Source of the DNA: Filimonas sp. | Lineage (GTDB): Bacteria > Bacteroidota > Bacteroidia > Chitinophagales > Chitinophagaceae | Assembly (NCBI GenBank): GCA_017306865.1 | Contig: JAFKHH010000024.1 | Span: forward strand, 1-64,000 | Length of the DNA stretch: 64,000 nt | Direction of reading: 5' to 3' | Shown here: positions 18,293 through 26,538 of the stretch, piece by piece | Layout: every line of letters begins with the position of its first letter | Numbering within the stretch: the stretch's first letter is position 1 | The notes under the pieces: model-generated | What the model saw: only the letters and a program-made list of their open reading frames with translations | Databases searched by the model: none | What the model was told of the DNA's origin: nothing | Program-made: the position numbers and the translations under genes

Positions 18293-18688
18293 ATGCGTTA
18301 TTCACAATTAATCGGGGCCATAGCCGCTATTCTTTTGATCATAGGATGTTTTATGCCCTGGAGTTATATTGCGTCTAACGGTATTGAGGTAAGCGGGTTG
18401 AAAGCTGTGGGAACCAATTTCGGTAAGCCCGGCATGTTCAACTTAATTCTTTCCAGTATAGCGCTTATCTTTTTTATAGTACCGAAAATATGGGCTAAAC
18501 GCATCAATGTATTTGTGGCAGCATTGAACCTGGCGTGGTCTATTCGTAACTTCTTTTTAGTAACTGCCTGCCTTATGGGAGAGTGCCCGGAGAAAAAAGC
18601 AGGTATTTATATGGTACTCGTTTGTAGCGCTGTAATGCAGATAATGGCCTTCCTCCCTAAAATGTCCGTGGCAAAACCGAAGGACTAA
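18293..18688 (+). CDS. Small four-helix membrane protein, unknown
   Basis: The 131-residue protein has four hydrophobic segments (about residues 5-24, 48-66, 72-91 and 103-122). There is a short exposed loop with ASNGIEVSGL after a FMPW motif and a Cys pair in CLMGECPEKK. It resembles small inner-membrane proteins widespread in Bacteroidota with no assigned role. It follows the AraC regulator in the same direction. Confidence 0.65.
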   Translation: MRYSQLIGAIAAILLIIGCFMPWSYIASNGIEVSGLKAVGTNFGKPGMFNLILSSIALIFFIVPKIWAKRINVFVAALNLAWSIRNFFLVTACLMGECPEKKAGIYMVLVCSAVMQIMAFLPKMSVAKPKD

Positions 18689-18930
18689 TGAAGTGAATTG
18701 TGAGTGGTCGGTAGTGAGTTTAGGTTTATAAAGTATATATGTATATAGGGTATATAAAGTAGAACTAATCGACTTTATATACCCTATTTACTTTATGAAA
18801 TATATAAACGGCAGGTAGCTGATTTGTTTTTTTTATTGCTGTTCGACATGTTCCGAAGGGCATGTCGAACGACCGATAAAATGGATTTGAATCCATTTAT
18901 ACCTTATATACTTTACAAACCCTATAAACC
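18689..18930. repeat. Intergenic block with three palindromes
   Basis: It lies between convergent genes and holds three inverted repeats: a perfect 16-bp pair ATAGGGTATATAAAGT/ACTTTATATACCCTAT (18745-18760 and 18772-18787), GTTCGACATG/CATGTCGAAC (18841-18850 and 18861-18870), and AAATGGATT/AATCCATTT near 18879-18898. Any could end transcription, but none has a clean T tract. Confidence 0.7.
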
Positions 18931-20133
18931 TCATGCCTGCTCAAAGTAACAGATGCTACCACCCACCCAGGTTTTATCCTTGTTATATCTTGTTCCGATC
19001 ATTTTGCCTTTACTGAGCCTTGCAAGGTTATGCGCTGCAACGGGCCTTGCTTCACCATCTTTCCAGAAATAGAAGATACGTATTTCAGCTTTAGACGGTT
19101 CATTGTCCGGCGTAGGGATCACGGCGGCATATTCTACTTTACGTTGCAAGATCCAGTTCTGTGGGTCAGTAATATTTTCAATGTCTGCTTTAGTTACATC
19201 TATAATAACACCCTGCCCGGCAAACGAAAACAAAGGTTTCAAAACATAATTTTCCAGGTCGCCGGGAATGGTTTTAATATCGCTGAGAAAAGAAGTAGCA
19301 GGTACATAATCATGCTGAATATACGGTAGGGTAAACTTACTTATGCGGTAAAACCAGTTGGGATGGGTAACCCATGTTACATCCACATCATTAAAGAAAA
19401 ATGCAGCCTTGGCTTTTACCTCGTCTGATTGCTGTTCCAGTTCATCAAAAATAACCCGGTTGAAGATCCGCCTGATCTTTGTCTTGCGTTCATTACGCAT
19501 ATAGAACAGTTCGCGGCCTTCTTGTATGATCTCAGTAACGCATACAGGCTGTATGCCTAATAATTCTTGCGTATATACAAAGTCTATCCTTGTCTTTTGC
19601 TTATGCGGAAATATCTCCAGCAATATCGTTTCTTCAGGTTTGCAGTCTGCAACCATAATATCACGCAACAATTCTTTGTATGTATGTGCATCAAAGCCGT
19701 TGAGGTAGGAGGTAAGTTCACCCGGTAAATGGAATGTTTCCCTTATGAGTTTGTCAGAAGCGCATTGGTAAGCAAACAAAGTAGCAAAGCCCTGCATTTC
19801 TATTAACTGCGGTTCCAGTTCTTTATCCTTATTAATGCAAATGCCAAAATCAAAGGCAATAAAATGTGGTTCACCGTCATCACCTGGTACGCGCCACGTT
19901 GTGGGAATAGCTCTTTCTGTCTCTGATTTAAAATTCGGGTTGGTTACTACATCAACAATGCTTTCACAAGCAGCAAGCATTTTGTTTTTAAACCCCTCAT
20001 CTATAAATACAGGTGTTTCTGCTATTCTGAAGTCAAGTGCGCCAGGATGCTGTTTCTCAAACTGGTTGAGCAATGAATGATATTTCTCTTCCGTAAAATT
20101 TTTATTGAACCATTGCCTGTAAGCCGGAATCAT
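18931..20133 (-). CDS. ATP-grasp ligase-like protein
   Basis: In the 400-residue protein the C-terminal ~150 residues show ATP-grasp features: LKPLFSFAGQGV (nucleotide-binding Lys and Gly loop), ILQRKVEY (hinge), AEIRIFYFW, and a closing ARLSKGKMIGTRYNKDKTWVGG with the Arg/Asn and Gly pair expected for Mg-ATP binding. The N-terminal half, with LIEMQGFATLFAYQ, is reminiscent of glutathionylspermidine-synthetase-like enzymes. Such enzymes join a carboxylate to an amine or thiol through an acyl phosphate. A class I glutamine amidotransferase lies 210 bases upstream on the same strand and could supply ammonia. The substrate is unknown. Confidence 0.72.
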   Translation of the reverse strand: MIPAYRQWFNKNFTEEKYHSLLNQFEKQHPGALDFRIAETPVFIDEGFKNKMLAACESIVDVVTNPNFKSETERAIPTTWRVPGDDGEPHFIAFDFGICINKDKELEPQLIEMQGFATLFAYQCASDKLIRETFHLPGELTSYLNGFDAHTYKELLRDIMVADCKPEETILLEIFPHKQKTRIDFVYTQELLGIQPVCVTEIIQEGRELFYMRNERKTKIRRIFNRVIFDELEQQSDEVKAKAAFFFNDVDVTWVTHPNWFYRISKFTLPYIQHDYVPATSFLSDIKTIPGDLENYVLKPLFSFAGQGVIIDVTKADIENITDPQNWILQRKVEYAAVIPTPDNEPSKAEIRIFYFWKDGEARPVAAHNLARLSKGKMIGTRYNKDKTWVGGSICYFEQA

Positions 20134-20167
20134 GGGATATGTTTTATGGGCTAAGATAAGGGGTGTG

Positions 20168-20280
20168 CGTGAATCGTCAATCGGGAATCGTCAATCATTG
20201 CAACGGCACAATGTGAGTAGTGAGTTGTCAGTTGTGAATAAGTCTATTCACGATTACCGTCTCACGATTTGCGATTATTG
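20168..20280. repeat. MITE-like inverted-repeat element (AATCGTGA family)
   Basis: The left end reads GTGAATCGTCAATCGGGAAT and the right end is its imperfect inverse (TTCACGATTACCGTCTCACG, then ATTTGCGATT), with a short GTGAGT/AGTTGTGAATAAG centre. The same plan occurs at 61231-61390 and half-copies lie at about 6493, 7221, 37065 and 54738. Confidence 0.7.
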
Positions 20281-20283
20281 GCA

Positions 20284-20320
20284 TAAAAAAGATGTTAGGC
20301 ATTTGCACACCTAACATCAT
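20284..20320 (-). terminator. Rho-independent terminator of the amidotransferase gene
   Basis: A perfect 9-bp stem GATGTTAGG/CCTAACATC (20291-20318) with a 10-base loop is followed on the minus strand by six T (A at 20285-20290). It lies 24 bases beyond the stop of the minus-strand gene ending at 20344. Confidence 0.85.
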
Positions 20321-20343
20321 CTTATAGTTGACTGTTTATATAT

Positions 20344-21168
20344 CTAGTCTTGCTCTACCAATATGCCAACCGCGTGGTTAAGGAAGTTGGGCAGTATGTG
20401 GCTATATGTGTAACTGATCTTTTCCGGGTCATTAAGCTGGGTGATCATGCTTTCCCATTTCTCTTTGCCGTAGTTGTCAATTACAGTTTTCTTTTTATCA
20501 TCCCTTTGCAGGTACATGCTCATGCCTGTAGCATCTGCTTCCGGATGGAACTGTGTACCTACGAAATACTCGTTGAAGCGGAGCGCCATGATCGCACGCT
20601 CGTAAGGTACGTGTGGCCTTTCTTTTTCAATAGCGAGCAATGTAGCATTCATTTCGCCCAGTTTGCGATAGTTAGGCGCAATTACCTGGAAGTCACGACT
20701 GTCAACAGTAAAGAATGGGTCTGCAAGGTTGGAGAAAATCGGTTCGTTTTGTCCTTGAGGCAACATGTGTACAGGGAATACGCCAAAGGCTGTAGATTTC
20801 CGTTTGCAAACAGTGGCAACATTGTAATACCTGCACATCAACTGGAAGCTGTGGCAGATAAAGAACACATTTTTCTTCTGTGTTTTAGTTACGTCATTGT
20901 TCCAATCGTCTATCATTTCCACCCAGTCGAAATAAACTCTTTCCCATTCAGAGTTAACGCTGTCGAGCGGAGAACCCGGGCCGCCTGTAGAGATGTACGC
21001 ATCATAAGATGTGTCAGGAACAGCTAATTCCCTCCTTACATCATAGATGTCGAATACGATATCGTATCCGTTTTCCCGTCCCCAACGGTTTGCGATATCA
21101 CGCAAACAACGCATTCCTTCGTTAGGGTGGCCGTCGTAAAGGTCTAAGATTGCGATTTTCACTTTCAT
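20344..21168 (-). CDS. Class I glutamine amidotransferase-like protein
   Basis: The 274-residue stand-alone GATase1 domain carries the catalytic triad: C105 in FFICHSFQL, H208 and E210 in GTQFHPEAD, with the oxyanion strand STGGPGSP at 60-67. The nucleophile elbow lacks the usual Gly-x-Cys-x-Gly glycines (ICHSF), seen in GMP-synthase-like GATases of uncertain partner. Such domains release ammonia from glutamine for a synthetase. The ATP-grasp gene downstream is a candidate partner, though a terminator separates the two. The M42 peptidase lies 91 bases upstream on the same strand. Confidence 0.85.
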   Translation of the reverse strand: MKVKIAILDLYDGHPNEGMRCLRDIANRWGRENGYDIVFDIYDVRRELAVPDTSYDAYISTGGPGSPLDSVNSEWERVYFDWVEMIDDWNNDVTKTQKKNVFFICHSFQLMCRYYNVATVCKRKSTAFGVFPVHMLPQGQNEPIFSNLADPFFTVDSRDFQVIAPNYRKLGEMNATLLAIEKERPHVPYERAIMALRFNEYFVGTQFHPEADATGMSMYLQRDDKKKTVIDNYGKEKWESMITQLNDPEKISYTYSHILPNFLNHAVGILVEQD

Positions 21169-21259
21169 ATTTGGATTTTGTAAAGTCCGTTGTAAAATTA
21201 CGTAAAAAGCCTACCTTTTTCTAAGTATATAGTAAATTAAGTAATTTCTTCTCACATAG

Positions 21260-22384
21260 TTACAAATAACTCAAATTTGTTTTTGGGGTTAGTGTTAATA
21301 ATGTTTCGTACATCAATAATATGGTGTTTTCAATATCTTTTTTGTGCAACATTTCCACAGTTGTGTGCATATACCTGAGCGGTATCGAAATTAAAACCGA
21401 TGGACAACCATCGTTTGCGTATGCAAAACTATCCGTATCTGTACCAGTACTTCTGCTCACAGCTCTCAATTGCACCGGTATCGCTGCTTTTTTTGCTACA
21501 TCCTGTACCAGGTCCAGCAATTTATTATGCACCGCCGGGCCATAGGCAAGTGACGGGCCTTTACCGCACATTACATCACCCTCTACAATCTTATTGACCA
21601 TAGGCGTATTTGTATCGTGCGTTACGTCTGTTACAATCGCTACATCTGGTTTTATACGGCGGGCGATCATTTCGGCGCCACGCAGGCCCACTTCTTCCTG
21701 TACTGCATTTACGATGTACAGGCCGTAAGGCAGCTTCTTTTTATTTTCTTTCAGTAACCTTGCTACTTCTGCAATCATAAAACCGCCAACACGGTTGTCA
21801 AATGCACGGCCTATGTAGTGGTCGTATGCAATCTCTTCAAAACCCTCTGTATATGTCACTACCGCACCAATGTGGATGCCCAGGTCTTCTACTTCCTTCC
21901 TGTTGCGTGCGCCACAGTCCAGGAACAGGTTGTCTACACGTGGTTGCGGTTCTTTCTGGTCAGGATTGCCAAGGCGTGTGTGGATCGCCGGCCAGCCAAA
22001 TACGGCAGTTACCGGTCCTTTTTTACCATGAATGAAAACCCTTTTCGCAGGGGCTACCTGGTGGTCTACACCGCCATTTCTTTTCAGGTAGATCAGGCCC
22101 TGGTCGTTGATATAATTTACAAACCAACTGATCTCATCAGCATGCGCCTCTATTACCACCTTGAATGGCGCTGTAGGGTTAATAACGCCAACAGCCGTAC
22201 CATAAGGGTCTACAAAATGCGTGTCTATATACGGTTGCAAATAGTCCAGCCACAATTTTTGGCCGCTGCTTTCAAAGCCAACCGGGGACGCATTGTTTAT
22301 ATAGTTTTTAAAAAATGTAAGGGATTGTTCTGTAACAACGGATTTACCTTTTGCCTTTTCTTTCGGTTTTTTTTCTTTTGACAT
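21260..22384 (-). CDS. M42-family metallo-aminopeptidase
   Basis: In the 374-residue protein the M42 metal ligands can be placed: H81 in EAHADE, D196 in GRAFDNRVGG, the general base and ligand pair E230/E231 in VQEEVGLRG, D253 in VTDVTHD, and the His of MHTTVEM near residue 336. The Lys-rich first 15 residues are an extension. Enzymes of this family (PepA/FrvX type, dodecameric in characterised cases) remove N-terminal residues from peptides in the cytoplasm. It starts seven bases after the UbiA-like gene ends, so the two share an operon. Confidence 0.93.
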   Translation of the reverse strand: MSKEKKPKEKAKGKSVVTEQSLTFFKNYINNASPVGFESSGQKLWLDYLQPYIDTHFVDPYGTAVGVINPTAPFKVVIEAHADEISWFVNYINDQGLIYLKRNGGVDHQVAPAKRVFIHGKKGPVTAVFGWPAIHTRLGNPDQKEPQPRVDNLFLDCGARNRKEVEDLGIHIGAVVTYTEGFEEIAYDHYIGRAFDNRVGGFMIAEVARLLKENKKKLPYGLYIVNAVQEEVGLRGAEMIARRIKPDVAIVTDVTHDTNTPMVNKIVEGDVMCGKGPSLAYGPAVHNKLLDLVQDVAKKAAIPVQLRAVSRSTGTDTDSFAYANDGCPSVLISIPLRYMHTTVEMLHKKDIENTILLMYETLLTLTPKTNLSYL

Positions 22385-22391
22385 AGTTCTC

Positions 22392-23297
22392 TTATTTAAT
22401 CAATACAACACCAAGGATGCCGCACAGGGCCTTCACGAGCATTAAGCCATCGATTATTGCAAGATAATACATTATGCTTTTACGATGACGCAATGAATAA
22501 CCCACAAACGTTAATAAAATGAATGGAATAACGTTGATGAATTTTTGCCATGGGAAGTGATTGTACCACAAAAAGAGCAGGAGCGATAGGAAACCAAGAA
22601 AGGTGAGAGGGAAAATAATATAGAAAAGTGTACGGCGCAGTCCAATGCGGACCACAAATGTTTTAAGTTCCTTGTTGGAATCCGAAGCATAATCTTTTAT
22701 ATCAAACATGATGCATAAGACAGTAATATACATCCAGTTTTTAAGGAAAAACCATGCCTCCATCCAACCCATCAGGTGATTAGATTTTGTCTCTATCAGC
22801 CTGCATATAACGGGATACACCGTTACACCGCCTGCCCATACAAAGCCAATAACAAAGGGCTTAAGCCAGCCAGTCTTGCGCAGGTTGAGCCGGAATATGC
22901 GGAAAAAGGAAATATCATAATAAAATGCGGCTACAAAAGGGAAGATCAGTAACAGGAACCAATGCCATGCAGGAATGTGAAATATGTCTTTTAAGTATTT
23001 GACTAACAGGTATATGGCTCCGATAGCTGTAATAATAGTTAAGATGACCTGGCTGGCATGAATAAACCGTTTATGTGTACTGTACCACAGATTTCGCCTG
23101 TTGTGCAGGTTCGTATATGTTTCGCTGATGTACGCCTTTGTATAATATACGACGGTGCCGCAGAAGAGGGTAAGATAGAAAGCCGGCTCATTTAGTCCAA
23201 CGCCTATTTGCAGGTTACTTTCCATAGCAAGGGCTACCGCGCACAGCGCATAAAAGTAATTGCCAAACAGGATGAGATTAACCAGCTTACGCCACAA
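22392..23297 (-). CDS. UbiA-like prenyltransferase-family membrane protein
   Basis: The 301-residue protein with eight or nine membrane helices matches the UbiA fold. The second Asp-rich motif is intact as D199-x-x-D202-x-x-x-D206 (DIKDYASD). The first motif, normally NDxxDxxxD, is not evident: the equivalent loop reads KAYISETYTNLHNRRN. UbiA enzymes attach isoprenoid chains to aromatic acceptors in the membrane using both motifs to bind Mg and diphosphate, so activity here is uncertain. It is followed immediately by the M42 peptidase gene. Confidence 0.68.
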   Translation of the reverse strand: MWRKLVNLILFGNYFYALCAVALAMESNLQIGVGLNEPAFYLTLFCGTVVYYTKAYISETYTNLHNRRNLWYSTHKRFIHASQVILTIITAIGAIYLLVKYLKDIFHIPAWHWFLLLIFPFVAAFYYDISFFRIFRLNLRKTGWLKPFVIGFVWAGGVTVYPVICRLIETKSNHLMGWMEAWFFLKNWMYITVLCIMFDIKDYASDSNKELKTFVVRIGLRRTLFYIIFPLTFLGFLSLLLFLWYNHFPWQKFINVIPFILLTFVGYSLRHRKSIMYYLAIIDGLMLVKALCGILGVVLIK

Positions 23298-23318
23298 GTA
23301 CTGAGAATTTAGTTTAAA

Positions 23319-23759
23319 TTATTTTAGAACTACGATCTGTGGGGTGGAAATAGTATCGCTTCTTTTACTGCCATTCCTGATAAAAAATCTGAAATAACCG
23401 GTATCATTTTGTGAACAGCTAGGTTGAGGTATCTGAACACCGCTGCCGCCGTAACTAAAGGTAAATGTCAATGTACCTTTTAAATATGGACGTGCAGGAA
23501 TATTCGGCAGCGACATAGAGTCAATGTAATTACTATTTGCACAATGCTTCGTCGTATAAATAGTCCAGATGGTATCTTTTGACATATCGCCATCTTTGTC
23601 AGCAAAATCCAGGTTTATTTCTAAGCCACCGCCTAGCCCGATAACCGTGCCGCTAATGCTTTTAAAAGCTAAATAAGGTCTGTCCGTAAATACATCTTTC
23701 TTACAACCTACAGCAATTCCTGTCAGAATTAACGCCAGTATTGATAATTTTGCTTTCAT
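23319..23759 (-). CDS. Lipoprotein of unknown function
   Basis: The 146-residue protein has a signal peptide with lipobox (IAVGC, Cys19) followed by KKD. The mature part is beta-rich, with LEINLDFADKDGDMSKDTI and a C-terminal IVVLK, like small Bacteroidota surface lipoproteins. Its start codon is only 12 bases from the divergent start of the LuxE-like gene, and it ends 21 bases before the UbiA-like gene, so it may lead that operon. No function is recognised. Confidence 0.7.
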   Translation of the reverse strand: MKAKLSILALILTGIAVGCKKDVFTDRPYLAFKSISGTVIGLGGGLEINLDFADKDGDMSKDTIWTIYTTKHCANSNYIDSMSLPNIPARPYLKGTLTFTFSYGGSGVQIPQPSCSQNDTGYFRFFIRNGSKRSDTISTPQIVVLK

Positions 23760-23771
23760 TTTATACGTTTC

Positions 23772-24785
23772 ATGTCAAATTTAAATAAATCAGTCAACTT
23801 GCAGACTGTTGATGCACAGTTTGTCAACAATATTTTTAAAGATACCCTTGATTTTGAAGCTGCTGCTTTAAGCCTCTTTCATTTTCAATACAACAATAAC
23901 GCGGTTTACAGGCAATGGTGCGAGTCTATTTCCGTACCTCCGGCCAGCGTAAATGCGATCTCAAAAATCCCTTTTTTACCTATTTCCTTCTTCAAAACGA
24001 AAAAAGTGGTGTCAGGCGTGTTCGAGCCTTCGTTAATTTTTGAAAGTAGCGGCACTACACAAACGGTCAATAGCCAGCACCTGGTAAAGGATGGCGCTAT
24101 TTATGAGCAGAGTTTTATTGCGGCTTTTGAGCGGGAATACGGCCCGGTCAAAGATTGGTGCATAATAGGCTTGTTGCCTTCTTATCTCGAAAGACAGCAT
24201 TCCTCCCTTGTAGTAATGGTAGATAAATTTATCCGGCTTTCTACTCAGAAGGAAAGCGGGTTTTACCTCTACGAGCATGATAAGCTGGCGGAAGTGTTGC
24301 AGCAACTGGAAATGCGTGGCCAGAAAACATTGTTGATCGGTGTAACGTTTGGTCTGCTGGACTTTGCAGAAAAACATGCATTGCATCTGAAGCACACAAT
24401 AGTAATGGAGACAGGCGGCATGAAGGGCAGGCGCCAGGAGATGACGCGTGCAGAAGTACATGCTTTGCTGAAAGCGGGTTTTGGCGTTACACAAGTACAT
24501 TCTGAATACGGCATGACAGAGTTGTTAAGCCAGGCCTATTCCAAAGGCGAAGGGCGTTTTCATTGTCCGCCGTGGTTGCGCATGCTTGTGCGTGATGAGG
24601 AAGACCCATTGGCTGTTAGTGAAACAGGAAGAGGTATTCTCAATATAATTGACCTGGCAAATGTATATAGCTGCTCCTTTATAGCTACGGATGATGTAGG
24701 CGTTATATCCGATGACCGCAGCTTTGAAGTATGGGGGCGTGTAGACAATAGCGACCTGAGAGGTTGTAGTTTACTCGTGGTGTAG
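23772..24785 (+). CDS. LuxE-like acyl-protein synthetase / AMP-forming ligase
   Basis: The 337-residue protein follows the LuxE plan: LPISFFKTKKVVSG, the AMP-binding loop FESSGTTQ (about residues 90-97), GLLPSYLERQHSSLVVMV, METGGMKGRR, and the A5-like HSEYGMTELLSQAYS. LuxE activates a fatty acid as acyl-AMP and holds it as a thioester for reduction by LuxC. No LuxC is nearby, so this is more likely a relative activating a carboxylate for another acceptor. It stands alone, divergent from a lipoprotein gene, and repeat DNA follows it. Confidence 0.85.
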   Translation: MSNLNKSVNLQTVDAQFVNNIFKDTLDFEAAALSLFHFQYNNNAVYRQWCESISVPPASVNAISKIPFLPISFFKTKKVVSGVFEPSLIFESSGTTQTVNSQHLVKDGAIYEQSFIAAFEREYGPVKDWCIIGLLPSYLERQHSSLVVMVDKFIRLSTQKESGFYLYEHDKLAEVLQQLEMRGQKTLLIGVTFGLLDFAEKHALHLKHTIVMETGGMKGRRQEMTRAEVHALLKAGFGVTQVHSEYGMTELLSQAYSKGEGRFHCPPWLRMLVRDEEDPLAVSETGRGILNIIDLANVYSCSFIATDDVGVISDDRSFEVWGRVDNSDLRGCSLLVV

Positions 24786-25156
24786 AGGGATTGCTTTATT
24801 GTTGCAGGGCTTAATTGTTAGTCGCCTCGCGGAGATCAAAGCAAAGTTTTTCACCACATAGGTACAATAGGTACATAGGCACATAGGAAGGATGGGGCTC
24901 TTTATTAATAGCATTAATTGATTTATTCAAGAGAACATAGACCACATAGGAGAGCCGCTCTGCGACTCTTTGAAACTCTTCTGTGTTTCCGTGCCTCTGT
25001 GGCAATTTTTTGCGTACTCTACGTTCTTAGTGAAACTTAGTGTCTTGGCGCCTTGGTGGTTCTTCTTTGTGCCTTTGCGTGAAATTTCTTTGTAAAACAA
25101 TGAAACAATGAAACAATGAAACAATGAAACAATGAAACAATGAAACAATTCATTTA
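24786..25156. repeat. Gene-free gap with reverse-oriented repeat tracts
   Basis: No gene is seen. It contains the complementary form of the purine-rich repeat words (CCTCTGTGGCAATTTTTTGCG, broken as CCTCTGTGGC and TTTTTTGCG, then TTAGTGTCTTGG, GCGCCTTGGTGG and TTTGTGCCTTTGCG), CACATAGG words, and at its end the 8-bp tandem array. Confidence 0.75.
25095..25150. repeat. Tandem array of the 8-bp unit AAACAATG
   Basis: Six exact AAACAATG units at 25095-25142 are followed by AAACAATT. The array ends seven bases before the stop codon of the minus-strand methyltransferase gene. It is non-coding and a candidate for length variation by slippage. Confidence 0.95.
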
Positions 25157-25909
25157 TCAAACCTTCCCCACATACATCTTCGTCTCATAATTAATCTGGA
25201 TCACATTATTTTCTTTGTATTGACTAAAAAGATCCTCCAGGTCTGCAATCATCTCTGCTGATCCTTTTTCGCCTTCGGCCGGCATGTAAGAGGAGGAGAG
25301 TAGGCGGCCTTTCAATCCTTCATAATCAAATACCTGCCTGTTCTCAAAAGAAGTGAGTTCAAACGGCTGCGGTGCAAAGAAAGCTTCTATTGCCGGTGTA
25401 TCTATATTACGATGGTCCACTTTTACATAGTCTATACCATGTTGCATAATGAGTTCATCATACGCTTTTTCAAACGGAGAGTCTGTCAGCCGCTCGTTCC
25501 ATAACAGTACTACGATGCCTTTTGATTTCAGTATTTTTTTGAAAGCCGCTTTTGCTTTATCCCGGTCAAACCAGTGAAAAGCCTGCCCTGCAATAATAGC
25601 ATCTATGCTTTTTGATTTCAGGTTTGGTTCCTCAGCAGTGCCATCTACCGGGTGAAAACCTGTGAAATGTGTTAGAAGCGTAATAGATTTATCGCGCATT
25701 TCTTTATTAGGCTCTACACCATATACTTCATAACCGGCGTTTAAAAAAAGAGTAGATGATATACCCGTACCTGAGCCAATGTCTGCAATGACTTTGTCGG
25801 AAGATAATTTGTATTGATCCCGCAGATAAGCAATGATCTCTATAGGATAATCCGGCCTGTATTTGACATAATTCTCTACACGGTTGCTAAATCTTTGTGT
25901 GCTGTCCAT
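25157..25909 (-). CDS. SAM-dependent class I methyltransferase
   Basis: In the 250-residue protein, motif I is VIADIGSGTG (about residues 40-49), the acidic end of strand 2 is VYGVEPNKEM, and DAIIAGQAFHWFD is the motif IV region typical of UbiE/small-molecule methyltransferases. It should transfer methyl from SAM to an unknown cytoplasmic substrate. The HxlR regulator begins just upstream on the same strand with a 16-base gap, so the regulator and enzyme are probably co-transcribed. Confidence 0.88.
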   Translation of the reverse strand: MDSTQRFSNRVENYVKYRPDYPIEIIAYLRDQYKLSSDKVIADIGSGTGISSTLFLNAGYEVYGVEPNKEMRDKSITLLTHFTGFHPVDGTAEEPNLKSKSIDAIIAGQAFHWFDRDKAKAAFKKILKSKGIVVLLWNERLTDSPFEKAYDELIMQHGIDYVKVDHRNIDTPAIEAFFAPQPFELTSFENRQVFDYEGLKGRLLSSSYMPAEGEKGSAEMIADLEDLFSQYKENNVIQINYETKMYVGKV

Positions 25910-25925
25910 AGTGACTATATTATCA

Positions 25926-26339
25926 TTAATCCTGCACTTCCAGCAAGGATTGTGGCACCAGGCTTTCCTTATGCTCCATTCTCCATTGCATCATAGACAG
26001 GATTATTTTGTCCAGTGTTTTTCCATACGGTGTTATTTCATACTCTACCGTAATAGGTTTGGTGTCGCAAACTGTCCTCGATACCAGGTTTTGGCTCTCG
26101 AGCTCATGTAATTCCTTTGAAAGCATTTTGGCAGCTATACCTTTCACGTCCCGCAATAATTCCATAAAGCGTTTTTTCCCACTGAATATAAGTGTGCCTA
26201 CAATCAGTATTTTCCATTTGCCGCTCAACGTGTCCATTGTCTCTTTGACAGCAAGCATAATCGTTTCTGGATTTGTAGTTTCTACCGCACAATAGTATGC
26301 TTCCATTGCCGGTACCATCATAGCAGATTCCATGCCCAT
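25926..26339 (-). CDS. HxlR-family winged-helix regulator
   Basis: The HxlR domain is clear: MDTLSGKWKILIVGTLIFSGKKRFMELLRDVKGIAAKMLSKELHELESQNLVSR, followed by the wing PITVEYEITPYGK. HxlR proteins bind DNA as dimers and often sense thiol or aldehyde stress through an N-terminal Cys, here in EAYYCAVETT. The frame reaches a TTG at 26357. ATG codons at 26339, 26333, 26321 and 26306 are all possible, and the last would give the usual family length. It lies 16 bases before the methyltransferase gene. Confidence 0.87.
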   Translation of the reverse strand: MGMESAMMVPAMEAYYCAVETTNPETIMLAVKETMDTLSGKWKILIVGTLIFSGKKRFMELLRDVKGIAAKMLSKELHELESQNLVSRTVCDTKPITVEYEITPYGKTLDKIILSMMQWRMEHKESLVPQSLLEVQD

Positions 26340-26538
26340 TTTTTTTGCAGTGAACAATAGTTTCCCGCGGAAACGGTTGTAGTTAAGGTGAAGTAAAAAT
26401 AATTGATCATATTTATATTTAGCGATCTAATATTAGAAGCGGCTTACGCAAAACGAAAACAGATTTATTTACAAAGTTGTGTAACAAAATGTTGCGTTTA
26501 AACGTAATAATTCTAACAATGTATTAAAACGCCCAAAT

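Noticed and set aside
20350-21027. Plus-strand open frame (225 codons) opposite the amidotransferase gene
   Set aside because: The catalytic triad is on the minus strand. The antisense frame starts at TTG codons and shows no motif.
21818-22381. Plus-strand open frame (187 codons) opposite the M42 gene
   Set aside because: The M42 protein on the other strand has all metal ligands. The antisense product has no recognisable feature.
25095-25150. CRISPR-like array of AAACAATG
   Set aside because: The units are 8 bases without spacers. It is a simple tandem repeat.
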